From NCBI GenBank assembly GCA_918797485.1, contig CAKKNE010000001.1, positions 372,001-436,000 on the forward strand: a DNA stretch of 64,000 nt, written 5' to 3'. This document shows, in pieces, positions 1-9,056 of the stretch. Under the pieces are notes generated by a model that saw nothing but the letters and a program-made list of their open reading frames with translations, was not told the DNA's origin and made no database searches. Both the position numbers and the translations under genes were made by a program. Every line of letters starts with the position of its first letter. Position 1 is the stretch's first letter. Source of the stretch: Pelagomonas calceolata (taxonomy: Eukaryota; Sar; Pelagophyceae; Pelagomonadales; Pelagomonadaceae).

Positions 1-1
1 C

Positions 2-1024
2 GCCGCGGGCGGCGCTGCTGCGGATAGAGTGGGCGGCGCCAAAGTGCTCGCTCTTTGTTTAGTAGTGTGGTCCTCTTTAGTAGCGTTGACGCCCGCCGCC
101 GCGTCGCTGGGCGTGGCGGCGTTGGCCCTGTGCCGGTTCGGCTTCGGCGTCGCCTCGGGCCCGGCGTTGCCCGCCTCTCTGGCCGTCGTGAGTTCCCAGC
201 CGGACGCCGACTCACGAGCAAAGGGCATCGCGACCGTCCTGTGCGGCTTCAACGTGGGCTCGGCCGCCGGGTTACTCTCCGCCGCGGCTCTATTAACGTT
301 GCTCGGCTGGCGGACGCTGTCGGTCGTGGCCGGTGGTTTAGGCGCTGTCGTGGCTCTATACGCGCTGACGCAGACCACAGAACAAACCACAACCATACAA
401 ACGACAAAAAAACCAATAAAATTCACAAAAAGCTTCCCATTCCAACTTGCAGCTTTAACCCACGTCCACAACTGCATCAACTGGAGCTTCTTCGTGATGC
501 AGGCGTGGCTGCCCACTTACTTTGCAACAGAGCTCGGGCTCGACATGAAATCATCAGCGTTGTTCTCGGCGCTACCTTTCGCGACGATGGCCCTCGGGTC
601 GTTAGTGTCCGGCCAAGCATCGGCCGCTCTGTTACGGCGGATGGCTCCGTTCGAGGTGCGCAAGCGGATGGTCGCGCTGTCGTCGATCGTGCCCGCGTGC
701 GCGTTACTCGCGCTGTCCTACGTCAAGAGCCCAGCGACGGCTCTTGTACTGTTAGTGACCGCTCTCGGGGCCCACTCCTTTTCCTCGGCTGGTTTGCACG
801 CCCATGTGACCGACGTCGCTCCGACCGCTTCAGGGCGGATCCTTGGGTTTACCAATACCGTGGGCGTGTTGGTGGGCATTGTCGCGAACGTGGCCACGGG
901 ACGGGTCCTGGACGCGACGGGCTCCTTCAAAGCGGTGTTTGCGCTCACGGCGGCGATTTATTTATCGGAAGTGATCGCGTTCTTCGGGTTCGTGCGGGCC
1001 GGGCCGCTCGTGGCGGAGGACTAG
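2..1024 (+). CDS. MFS transporter, SLC17/anion-phosphate type (5' end outside window)
   Basis: The reading frame is open to the left edge, so the start is missing. The first residues visible give the MFS loop 2-3 signature DRVGGAK, so only the first two helices are lost. About ten hydrophobic helices follow. The phrase 'NWSFFVMQAWLPTYFATELG' and the downstream 'ALFSALPFATMALGS' are typical of the SLC17 / plant PHT4 group of Na+- or H+-coupled phosphate and organic anion carriers. A lysine- and threonine-rich central cytoplasmic loop (about residues 118-140) separates the two halves, as usual for the fold. It probably sits in the plasma membrane, a plastid envelope or a vesicle. The substrate cannot be read from sequence. 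The gene converges on the OTU gene with about 100 bp between stops. Confidence 0.8.
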   Translation, partial: AAGGAAADRVGGAKVLALCLVVWSSLVALTPAAASLGVAALALCRFGFGVASGPALPASLAVVSSQPDADSRAKGIATVLCGFNVGSAAGLLSAAALLTLLGWRTLSVVAGGLGAVVALYALTQTTEQTTTIQTTKKPIKFTKSFPFQLAALTHVHNCINWSFFVMQAWLPTYFATELGLDMKSSALFSALPFATMALGSLVSGQASAALLRRMAPFEVRKRMVALSSIVPACALLALSYVKSPATALVLLVTALGAHSFSSAGLHAHVTDVAPTASGRILGFTNTVGVLVGIVANVATGRVLDATGSFKAVFALTAAIYLSEVIAFFGFVRAGPLVAED

Positions 1025-1127
1025 TAAGTTTTCTATCTGTTACTACAAGCGCTCTGGCTGTTCCCCCATACGCCATCGACGCGCAGTGCCAGCAATGCCA
1101 GTGGCACACGTTACACACAGTCTCCTC

Positions 1128-1952
1128 TTACGGCCTAAGCGGCTCCGTCGAGTTGTAGTGCTCGCCGAGCGCGTAGTAGTCCCGGTGGTAGGTCACGACG
1201 AGCTCCTCACCTTCACCGTCCCCCATGCGCAGCGGCGCGCTATCCCGAGAATAGACGACGATCGGCCTATTCAGAGCCCGCGCGAGCGCCAGGACCTCGG
1301 GCTGGCCGCCCCACTCGGCGCTGCTCCTTACCTTAGCGCAGTGGTCTCCGAAGCTCGCATCCTCAATAAACGGCGCGAAGTCACTTTCGTGGGACTCCAT
1401 GAAAGAAGCGCAAGTCTCCCTTATTGATGTATAGGTCGACCCGCTCTGGTCCGCGACGGCGCGGTACAAGCAGTGGCCGTCGGCGGCCACGTCCTTTATT
1501 TTACGATTGATTTCCACGAGTTTTTTGGAAATGGCCTCGCATTCTTTTTTTCTCTCGGAATTCCGTCGGACCTCCTCGGCCTCGATGGCGTCCGCTTGGG
1601 CCTTGGCGCTGTCAGTCTTGGCCCTCGCTTCTCTCTTAGACTTCTTCTTCGCCGCTTTCGCAAGTTTCTTCGCCCTCTGCCTCTCCTCCTCCTCGCGCCG
1701 CTTCGCGGCCGCGTCTTCCACCACAACCGGTTCTTCCACTGTGGCCGCGTCGTCGCCGCCCTCAAGGTCCTCCAACTCCTCGTGGTGCCTATACCGCAAA
1801 TCGGACTCCTCCTGCTGCAGCGCGAACTCGATCTGCTTGAGTTTTTTTTTCGAGGCTCCTTGCCGCTGCGTTTCTGCTCGCTCTCTGAATTCTCTCCACT
1901 CCTCCTCGTGTTTTGCTTCGAGTTCTGCTAGTGCTTCGGCCTGGGCGGCCAT
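1128..1952 (-). CDS. OTU-domain cysteine protease (OTUD6-like deubiquitinase)
   Basis: A 274-residue protein starting at the ATG at 1952. The upstream in-frame extension is basic and unconserved in character, so I exclude it. Residues 1-150 are charged coiled coil (EALAELEAKHEEEWREF), like the N-terminal helical region of OTUD6A/B. The OTU domain follows: 'ADGHCLYRAVADQ' holds the catalytic Asp and Cys161, and 'GEHYNS' near the C-terminus supplies the catalytic His at about 265. Known members cleave ubiquitin chains, and OTUD6B also acts on translation initiation complexes. The length and order (coiled coil then OTU) match OTUD6B rather than OTUB or A20 types. The active site looks complete. 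It shares a 620-bp divergent promoter with the cysteine-rich gene. Confidence 0.88.
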   Translation of the reverse strand: MAAQAEALAELEAKHEEEWREFRERAETQRQGASKKKLKQIEFALQQEESDLRYRHHEELEDLEGGDDAATVEEPVVVEDAAAKRREEEERQRAKKLAKAAKKKSKREARAKTDSAKAQADAIEAEEVRRNSERKKECEAISKKLVEINRKIKDVAADGHCLYRAVADQSGSTYTSIRETCASFMESHESDFAPFIEDASFGDHCAKVRSSAEWGGQPEVLALARALNRPIVVYSRDSAPLRMGDGEGEELVVTYHRDYYALGEHYNSTEPLRP

Positions 1953-2575
1953 TTGTTTTGTTTTGCGCACCGCGACGACGTCTCTGAGAGCGACGCTCTC
2001 TGTGTGAGCTACCCAGCCAGCGGTGCTCTCTGCAGCGACGGTTGATCGATGCTCGCAGCAGCGGTCGTTATGAGTTGTAGTCTTGCAGAGCGGCCGCGTT
2101 AGCACCAATTGCAAGCTGTACCGCTGCAAAGACTTAGTGGAGCTTTTGCTAGTGTCTTACCGCTAGCGTTAACGATTTGTCAAGCCGGTGCAGGGGATTG
2201 CGGCTCGCAGTGGCTCCTGGTCTCTGTACGCCCACCCTCCATGCCCGCGACCGCACGTAGTAAGTGCCGGCCGCGGCCGCCGCGGCGTCATCGTTGTGCC
2301 CGACACGCGCCTTCGCCTCAACCGAAGAAAGTAGGGCTGGCATCAGTGCTGCTTGCATTCAGCCGCTCTACTCGATCGTGCGACTGTTGATCGCCAATAC
2401 CCGCACGAGAACGCGTCGATTGAGTCTGAATGCGGTGAAAAACAGCGCTCGGAGCCGGAATCCCTAGGAGAGTCTTAAGTAACTGAAAGCCGACGACTCC
2501 GAGACCCTGAACTCGATTTCTGAACAATGGGCGGCTGGGTACAGGTCGTGAACGAATCGAGCCTGATCCTAATCA
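1953..2575. other. Divergent intergenic region, OTU gene / cysteine-rich gene
   Basis: A 623-bp spacer between two head-to-head genes. Apart from one copy of the recurring palindromic element at 2148-2167 I see no gene here. The short open frames on both strands lack domain-like sequence. Confidence 0.6.
2148..2167 (+). promoter_or_regulatory. Copy 1 of recurring intergenic element
   Basis: Reads GCTAGTGTCTTAC followed directly by CGCTAGC: inverted GCTAG/CTAGC ends around the core GTGTCTTAC. It faces the + strand cysteine-rich gene about 410 bp downstream. Five other copies lie at 3441, 8832, 41449, 56766 and 57629. The function is unknown. Confidence 0.6.
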
Positions 2576-3328
2576 ATGGCTGTCTTTGCTGCAACGCCTC
2601 GCTCTACGCGGATTTTCCTGAGTCTCGCGGCCGCGTCCGAAGTCAGTTCCGCGGCGACGACGTCGGCCATGACGCATCGCGGCAAATGCACTGGCGCGCG
2701 CCGCGACGCTGAGGCCCCGACGCCGTCGACGCGTCGCGGCGTCGCCGCCGTCGCGACAAAGAAACGCCGCAGGTGCTGCGGGGCGTCCTGCAAGGGCGAG
2801 CTCTGCTGCTGCGTCAAGCGTTGCTGTTTCAAGGCCGGCGTGCCGCCGCTCACGTGTTGCGAGTCGTTCGTCGACAAGGAGGTCTGCTGCCAGTGCGGTC
2901 TGTGTTGTTGCGCGCTCGGCTGTAAGTGTCCGTCGACGTGCATCAAGCACCAGGGCCAGTGCTGTTGCGTCGTGAATAACATCGCGTGTCCGCGGCGACG
3001 AGGAGGTCCCGCTGACGTGCGCCCTCTGCTTTTTCGCGTGCCACCCCGTCGGGGCCCGGCGTCCATCGCTCCGCGACTCGCCGCTCACGCGACGTCCCCC
3101 CGCGCACTGCGGTATCTGCGCGCGCACGAACGCGCACTGGCCGTACCACCGCGCGCCCCCGGCGCGCCGCCCGCGATCGAGGTGATGGACGGGAAAGAGG
3201 AGGTCTTCGTCGTCGAGGCGCAGCCCGGCAGCGTGTCGGCGGTCGCGTCCCTCGAGTCGCTCGACGTCGTCGACAAGTTGCCGGACAGCGTCGCCACGCC
3301 GTTCGCGATGGACGTTATGGAACGCTAG
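2576..3328 (+). CDS. Cysteine-rich protein (frame change suspected)
   Basis: 250 residues as read. The core, about residues 65-140, is packed with CC and CCC clusters (for example CKGELCCCVKRCC and CCQCGLCCCALGCKC). This resembles small cysteine-rich, probably metal-binding or palmitoylated membrane proteins that I associate with stramenopile algae; no function is known to me. After NNIACP (around 3000) the read frame turns basic and loses cysteines. The +1-shifted frame continues 'RDEEVPLTCALCFFACHP', which fits the style of the family better, so a one-base indel or an unrecognised short intron is likely there. The acidic tail 'VMDGKEEVFVVEAQPGS' returns in the original frame. The start may instead be the ATG at 2669, where the sequence MTHRGKC begins. 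Confidence 0.55.
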   Translation: MAVFAATPRSTRIFLSLAAASEVSSAATTSAMTHRGKCTGARRDAEAPTPSTRRGVAAVATKKRRRCCGASCKGELCCCVKRCCFKAGVPPLTCCESFVDKEVCCQCGLCCCALGCKCPSTCIKHQGQCCCVVNNIACPRRRGGPADVRPLLFRVPPRRGPASIAPRLAAHATSPRALRYLRAHERALAVPPRAPGAPPAIEVMDGKEEVFVVEAQPGSVSAVASLESLDVVDKLPDSVATPFAMDVMER

Positions 3329-3440
3329 ACGTCGAAAACAAATCCGTCGTCCCCGCCGGCCTTCGCGGCCGTCGACCAGACCCACCAACCCTCCCGACCC
3401 CTCCCTCCCACCTCTCCCTCATGTAAAAGTTAAAATATTC

Positions 3441-3462
3441 CTAGTGTCTTACTGCCGCTAGC
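3441..3462 (+). promoter_or_regulatory. Copy 2 of recurring intergenic element
   Basis: CTAGTGTCTTAC, a two-base TG spacer, then CCGCTAGC. It points at the GT8 gene, whose ATG lies 141 bp downstream. Confidence 0.6.
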
Positions 3463-3602
3463 TCCGCTTTTTGGCTGGTGATTTTTTTTTTGGCTGCCTC
3501 ATTGGCCAACACGCTGTGCTGCGTTGCAGGACAAGCATTTCTTCGGTACTCATCAGTTTTCGAGCACTGGTGCAAGAGCTGCTGGATTCAGCGTGTGCAC
3601 AG

Positions 3603-4684
3603 ATGCTGCGCTGCACCGTCCTAGCGGCAGTCGTCGCAACAGCGACCGCCGGCGCGCGCGACGCCTGGCAGGCCTCGCTGCAAAGCAGTAAGAGGGACCG
3701 GCCGCCCCCCAGATCTCCGATCTGGGACAAGTCCTTCCGCTGCGTCATCAACGGCAAAAACGCGTCGACGAACGCCTACGCCGTGGTGTTGGGTCCCATC
3801 TCCGAGGAGCGGAAGTATTCCAAGTGGGTATATCCTATCTTAGCGCTGAAGGCCGCTTTGCACAAACGCGGATCGCGCGCGGACGTCCTCGCGCTCCTAG
3901 CTCTGGAAGAAGACAAGGAACACCATCGCATGCTTCCTGGGAGGAAGCCATGCTCCGAAAGGCCGGTGTGCGGTACCGCTACGTTCCAAAACCTAGAATA
4001 AGAGGCTTCCACATGGGCCACTACAAATTGTGGGCCTGGCAGCACACGGAGTACCGCCGAATACAAGTCTTGGATGCGGACGTCCTGCCGCTCGTAAATA
4101 TGGACGCGCTGTTCGACCTGCCGATAGCATCTCCATTTGTCGGCTGCCCGGGCAAGGATAGTGTCTTAAACGCGGGCTGGTTCTCGCTGACACCGGACTG
4201 CGAGACCTTCAAGCGCATGACGGACCTGCTCTGGTACCGCGGCATGCGCCGGCCGCGGCAGTGGGACATCTCGAAAGGCTGGGGCGTGCCGATGCCGGCC
4301 TGGACGAACGCTCTTGGGAGAGAAATGAACACCGGCTGGGACTTCTTCGACGCCCGGGGCAACCAGGGCCACATGTACGCCTACTTTAGGTTTTTTGCGC
4401 GGGATCTGGTGCTCTTCTACCCGTCGCAAGTGGTCCGTTATTCATTATCGAGGGAGGTCGTCGTTTCTACGATGGGCGACGGCTCGGACCTCTCGCAAAA
4501 GGTCTGGGCGGCGTTCCCCTGCCCCTTCGTCCGCAAGGAGGCGCCTCCACCATTAGCGTATTACCACTTCACGGGCAACAAAAAACCCTGGTCGAAGTAC
4601 GACCCCTCCAATTCGAAATTCGCGGAGTGGTACGCGGCGCTGGGCGAGGCCGGCGTCGACCCGTCGGTCCTTTTTGCTGAGTAA
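3603..4684 (+). CDS. GT8 (glycogenin-like) glycosyltransferase, one frameshift
   Basis: The start is the ATG at 3603, giving a hydrophobic signal/anchor (LRCTVLAAVVATATA), so the protein enters the secretory pathway. Frame 1 runs to 'LALLALEEDKEHHRMLP' near 3946. The protein then continues one base out of frame with 'WEEAMLRKAGVRYRYVP' and 'HMGHYKLWAWQHTEYRRIQ'. 'VLDADVLPLVNMDALF' contains the DxD metal/UDP-sugar motif of GT8 enzymes, and 'HFTGNKKPW' near the C-terminus is the conserved HxxGxxKPW motif of the family. The homology runs on without a gap, and no GT-AG pair fits, so this is a single-base indel (assembly error or real lesion), not an intron. The acceptor is unknown; glycogenin-like enzymes of stramenopiles may act on surface glycans. 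Confidence 0.8.
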
Positions 4685-4773
4685 TTGTTTGTTGTGAGAC
4701 GCAGTCCTAATGAGGGCCGGCCAGCGCAGCGACATCACGGCGTGGAGGCAAGAAAATCATAAACACAACGTTC

Positions 4774-5580
4774 TTACGCCGCCGGGCGCCGCGCCCGCAC
4801 CCACCAGACCGTCTCGCCCTCCCGCCTCCACACTAGAGCGCTCTTCGACGACGCGCGCGCGTCGAGGCGCCAGCCCGCGTCGACGTCGACGTCGCGCTCG
4901 CCGCTCACGACGACGTCCAGGAGCCGCGGGTCGTATCGGCGCGATTCGGGCCCCCACGACAGGCGGCCGCCGGCCGTGCGCCAGACCTTGCCCGCCTCCG
5001 CCAGGGCCCGCTTCGCGTCGGGGCACGCCGCGGCCGCCTCCCTCAGGAGCAAAAGCGCGTCGTCCTCGTACCCGGGCGCGCGCTTCAGCTGCGTCGCGGC
5101 GCCGGCGCGGTCGCCGCGCGCCTCGAGCATCCGCCCGCGCCGCATCTGCCAGGGCGCCTCGTCCTCCGGTTCCACGCAACCGCCCTTTACGAGTGCCTCG
5201 ATGGCGCACCGCACCGGGTGGATCGGGATGAGTTCGCCGACCATCATGTCGTTGGTCGCCGGCGACCGGCCGACGACGACGCGGTTCGTCGTGTCGAGCC
5301 AGCGCGTGATCGCTTCTCGCTCGTAGAGGCGGCCGTCGGGCGCGACGACGGGGTCGACGAAAAGCTCGAGCGTGATGGGGCAGCGGTGCTCCTCGAGCTG
5401 CGATCGCAGAGCCGCGTCGACGCGCGCGCGCTTGTTGGGCTCTTCCGGCGCCGCGTCGACGCGCGCGCGCTTGTTGGGCACTGGCGACGTGCTGGTTTCT
5501 TGTGATAGTTGCGGCGCAGCCTCCGCGCGCGCACGCTTGTTGGTCTGTAGAGACGACGATGGTGCCTTGCGCGTCGTCAT
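4774..5580 (-). CDS. U-box E3 ubiquitin ligase-like protein
   Basis: 268 residues from the ATG at 5580. The N-terminus holds three NKRAR(V/A) blocks (about residues 13-60), basic and nuclear-localisation-like. They are followed by a U-box: 'CPITLELFVDPVVAPDGRLY' and 'EREAITRWL' with 'SPATND' further on. U-boxes bind E2 enzymes with a RING-like fold held by salt bridges rather than zinc. The remainder is helical (AAAACPDAKRALAEAGKVW) and ends in a Trp-rich, beta-like segment with no domain I recognise. A second U-box gene at 17549 has the same U-box-then-helical plan, so the two belong to one expanded family. The substrate is unknown. Confidence 0.82.
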   Translation of the reverse strand: MTTRKAPSSSLQTNKRARAEAAPQLSQETSTSPVPNKRARVDAAPEEPNKRARVDAALRSQLEEHRCPITLELFVDPVVAPDGRLYEREAITRWLDTTNRVVVGRSPATNDMMVGELIPIHPVRCAIEALVKGGCVEPEDEAPWQMRRGRMLEARGDRAGAATQLKRAPGYEDDALLLLREAAAACPDAKRALAEAGKVWRTAGGRLSWGPESRRYDPRLLDVVVSGERDVDVDAGWRLDARASSKSALVWRREGETVWWVRARRPAA

Positions 5581-5983
5581 GGCTGCGGTCACTGCGTCGC
5601 GCGGACTGCGCGTCGACGGCGTTTTTGCTGCGCGCGGTTGCGGAGGCCAGCTATGCTGCCAGCTGAGTGCGCTCAACTGCAGTCCTCTCGCCGTAACTCG
5701 CGCAGCGCTGCGAGAGTACGCGCTGCAGCGCTAGACAAGGACGAATGGCAACTTCTCCTGCGCTTGCAGATGCCGGAGTGGCCGGCTTTCAGGAACTGCA
5801 GCCTTCGTCAGGCTGCTCTTCCAGTTGGCCAATTGGCCATTCTGGCGATATCTTGGTTTGAAGCGGAAGACTCGTGAGTGCCCTCTACAAGGGCTGATGA
5901 CGGCCTAAACCCGCAAGCGAAAATAACGGATGACCAGATACCCTGGTGCCCTCACGGAATCCGGCGGCGCCGAGCGACGGCAT
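5581..5983. other. Intergenic region upstream of U-box gene
   Basis: 403 bp between two minus-strand genes. It contains a 14-bp perfect palindrome with two opposed CCAAT boxes (5826-5839). No coding sequence is seen. Confidence 0.5.
5826..5839. promoter_or_regulatory. Palindromic double CCAAT box
   Basis: TGGCCAATTGGCCA is a perfect 14-bp palindrome with a CCAAT pentamer on each strand, 246 bp upstream of the U-box ATG. CCAAT boxes bind NF-Y in eukaryotes; use here is inference. Single GGCCAA-type boxes also occur upstream of the GT8 gene (near 3504) and between TRM5 and HemW (near 15685). Confidence 0.4.
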
Positions 5984-8667
5984 TTAATCAACATCGTCCA
6001 GCCCCGCGCGGCCCCGACGACCCACTTTCAAAGCCAGCTCCTCGGGCGCCTCCCCGACCTCGCAGTCGTCGTCGCCCCCGAACGCTCGAGGCAAGTCCCG
6101 GGGGTCGACGAGCTCCCGCAACGTCGAAGCGTAGTCCGACCTTAACACAGTCACCTTGGCGCGGACCTGCGGTTCCAGCAAAGGCGACACGATGGACCAG
6201 ACCACCCCAAAGGCCGCCGGCGCGTTAATCACGATGGTCCGCCACACGCGCTCCGGCGAGTGCCTGTTCACCGCACCTACCAAGTTAAAGTACTTCAGGC
6301 AGCTCCCCCCACAGTCCCCGAGACCCACATTGCGGCAGTCGATGATCTTCAGAAAGTACCCGCCGGGATCGAGCGGCCTTCGACCAACCTCGTCCACATC
6401 ATCCAACAAAGTAGCGTAGGTCCAGCACGCGACGAAATGCATATGTTCTACGATATCTTCTATGGAAACGCCCTCGTCAATAAGTTGTCGGAACGTAGCA
6501 TTCGGTCTATCGATGACTTCGTAGGAGCAGAGCAGGTGTCCTTTTCTGTCCCTTTTATGTAAGAAATGGATATGTCGCCGTTTAATAGCGAAGTGGGGCT
6601 GCGGCCTTAGTTGGACCTCCCTCGGATGGTTCCGTTGCCTCCATCCATATACCGTAGTTTCGGCCCAGCGCCGCCGCGCTTCATCTTTATCGCCTCGCAC
6701 AGCCAACAAGAATCTTCGAGGTACGTCCGCCGGTAGCGGGATGGAGGCCCTTGCACAAGCCTCCCTCGCTAGTCGCGCGTCCTCGCTCTCCGGCTTGTCT
6801 TCTTCTTCATCACTTACGTCGGACTGGCGCCAGCGCCAGTCCACCAAGCGGACGTCGACGCAGCCGCCCTTGCTCCGCGCGTAGCGTAAAGCTGAACAGG
6901 GCTCCTCGTCGTCGACCTCCGCCGCGGCCGCGGCCAACGCGAAGACGATGAATACTAGAAATGCGAGACCCAGCAACGACCCGAGCGACGCCTTGAGGTG
7001 GTAGGCGCCGTGTTCCTTCACTAACATCAGACTCCTTCCGAGGAAGTAGCGCCGTATCAAATGCACCAGAAGCAGCACCGACGCCATCGATGCGATCGAT
7101 TCGGCGGCGGGCCGGCCGACGTAAGGTTCGAGAAGCGACGCGAGGCCGCGCGCGGGCTCCTTTACCAAATCGGAGGCACTTCGAGCGAGCACAGCGGCCC
7201 AGCGCGGCACGGCGGCGCCGTCGTCGTTCTTGGACGCCTCCAGTAGAACAGAAGCGTCGACGGCCACCAGCACCTCCAAATTCGAGTCGTCCGTGTCCTC
7301 TTGCTCTTCGGTCTCGACCGACGCCCAGAAGGCGCTTCTCGACACTTTTGCCGCGGCGATGGCGTGTTCCGCCGACGACGGCGCGCCGAGCCCCCTCCTA
7401 TGGTCGTGGTGGGCTCTTCGCACCAAATCCCCAACATCCAGGTCGACGCGGCCGCACCGCAGATCCAATCTCGCTTTCATCGAGCGACAGTCGACTCGTA
7501 ACGGCCTTCTCCAGCCGTAGGCGTCCGTCTCCCTTGACAGCAACGTCTCCTTGTTCCTCGCATCCACTAGGGTAGCTAAACAGAGGTCGTGGCCCCGCGC
7601 TCGCGCGTCGAGCCGAGCCACGGCCCGCAGAGCCCGATCGCGCGCGCGAGCCACGGCTCGTAACCACGCGAGGCACTCCCTTGCGGAAGACGCTCTGAGT
7701 TCTACAGTCTTCGACGCATCCAAACCTCCTAAAGCAAAGCACCGATGATGTAAGGGTGGCGCGTCCACCCCGGCCTCGCCGTGTCTGAGGATAGAGAGGA
7801 TGTCCGTGACGTGGACGTGGTGCAGTAACCGCCCGTCACTTTCGTTCACGGGGTCGAACACCAGCAAGGATAAATGTGTGAGTAACACGTGCGCGGGGAC
7901 CCACGCGCCGTTCCTTAAACAGTCCAGGCGGCCTCGCCGCGTGACGCCGGGCAGCGACCTGCGTGGACATCAAATTTTACGTTGTCTCGCCTCATGAGAT
8001 CACGTCGCCGCGACGCCATCGCCGCGACGCCATCGCCGCGACGGCGTTACGGCGCCTTCCTCCTGGATCACCGCGTCGACCTCCACGCCATCGACGCGAC
8101 ACCTGCTCACCGCTCGACGGAACCAGCGCGGCCACGCCTGGTTGATTTCCACACCGGCAGCGACTGCGGGTCGCCCAGAGGATACACCCGTCGTTGCGAC
8201 GTGACCGAATCTCTATTGAAGAGGCCCCTTTGTACAGGAGCTCTATCAGCTGTGGTCCAGGGGCCCTTTTTGTCGAGCTCGAGGAAACTCCTCACGGCCT
8301 TCTGGCAGGCTAGAGGGAGGTCATCCGTCCTTCTTGTCAACAACTGGAGCCACGCGTCCAGCTGTTGGGACTGGTCTGAAGCTTGTCTTGGCGTCGGCCG
8401 CAAGCCTAATCTTTGACCCCGAATCTGCTTCGGGAAGCGATCCCTCGCCGCATATAAAACACCACCATCATCCCGCAACCGCTCGTGCAACCGCCGGCAC
8501 TGCTCGTAGGTCACGCCCAACGTTCTTTCGGTCGGACCGCTCGACGCCCGGACGACGAACGTCGCGACCGTGCCGTTGACGGCGTAGCGCTCGACGCGCG
8601 CCTCGATGGATGTCGTTTCTTCTTCTTTCGGCGACTGGGGCTCGGCTTCGAGGAAGCGCGCTTCCAT
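5984..8667 (-). CDS. PX-PH-CRAL-TRIO (SEC14-like) membrane lipid-binding protein
   Basis: Two exons, 8667-8111 and 7958-5984, joined over a 152-nt GT-AG intron (donor GTGAGC, acceptor CACGCAG) with phase 2 on both sides; 843 residues. The start is the ATG at 8667. Exon 1 encodes a PX domain (about 15-140: 'EARVERYAVNGTVATFVVRA', 'FPKQIRGQRLGLRP', 'LDAWLQLL'), a phosphoinositide-binding fold. Exon 2 opens with a PH-like domain ('GVTRRGRLDCL...AWVPAHVLLTHLSLLVFDP', about 187-290). Two hydrophobic segments follow (about 473-488 and 512-531). The C-terminal third (about 590-815) is a CRAL-TRIO/SEC14 domain ('YGWRQRNHPREV', 'GGYFLKIIDCRNVG', 'PERVWRTIVINAPAAFGVVW'). This domain exchanges or presents lipids between membranes. 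PX and PH would target phosphoinositide membranes. The intron contains a small 14-bp tandem repeat (8011-8045). Confidence 0.85.
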
Positions 8668-9056
8668 CCGTCTTTGGCAGCTTTGTGGCTGCTCCTGATC
8701 TAGCCCCGTGCCGCAGCTTTTCTTCGTCCAGACCGCTTCGTGTGATTGATAAGGTGATGAAACCTGCTCGCCAGCGTCTGAGGAGCGCTTGCGGCACAGA
8801 TCTCGGCGCGAAACTGCAAATTCGATGCGTAGCTAGCGGTCAGTAAGACACTAGCAAGGCAAGCATTCACGGCATACACTTGTCAAAAGCGCTCCCCGTC
8901 GCCTTGACATTGTTGATTGTTCGCTTTATGTAAGGTGATCGCGCCAGCCATCTCTCGACGAGAGTACGACGCCTGAACTCAATCAATTTGTCTCTTCTCT
9001 TCCTGGTAAATATTTGCACCAGCACTTGTTGCTGAGCACACTGAAACGTTATCACC
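8668..9056. other. Divergent intergenic region, PX-SEC14 gene / 9057 gene
   Basis: 389 bp between head-to-head genes. It holds a copy of the recurring element at 8832-8855. Nothing else is recognised. Confidence 0.5.
8832..8855 (-). promoter_or_regulatory. Copy 3 of recurring intergenic element
   Basis: GCTAGCGG, spacer TCA, GTAAGACACTAGC as read on the + strand. The GTGTCTTAC core therefore faces the minus-strand PX-SEC14 gene, whose ATG is 165 bp away. Confidence 0.65.

Noticed and set aside
3920-3960. A short intron as the explanation of the GT8 frame change
   Set aside because: The homologous protein sequence is continuous across the point and no GT-AG pair restores frame without deleting conserved residues.
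8011-8045. 14-bp tandem repeat in the PX-SEC14 intron as a regulatory array
   Set aside because: Only about two and a half copies of a GC-rich word; common slippage in such DNA.
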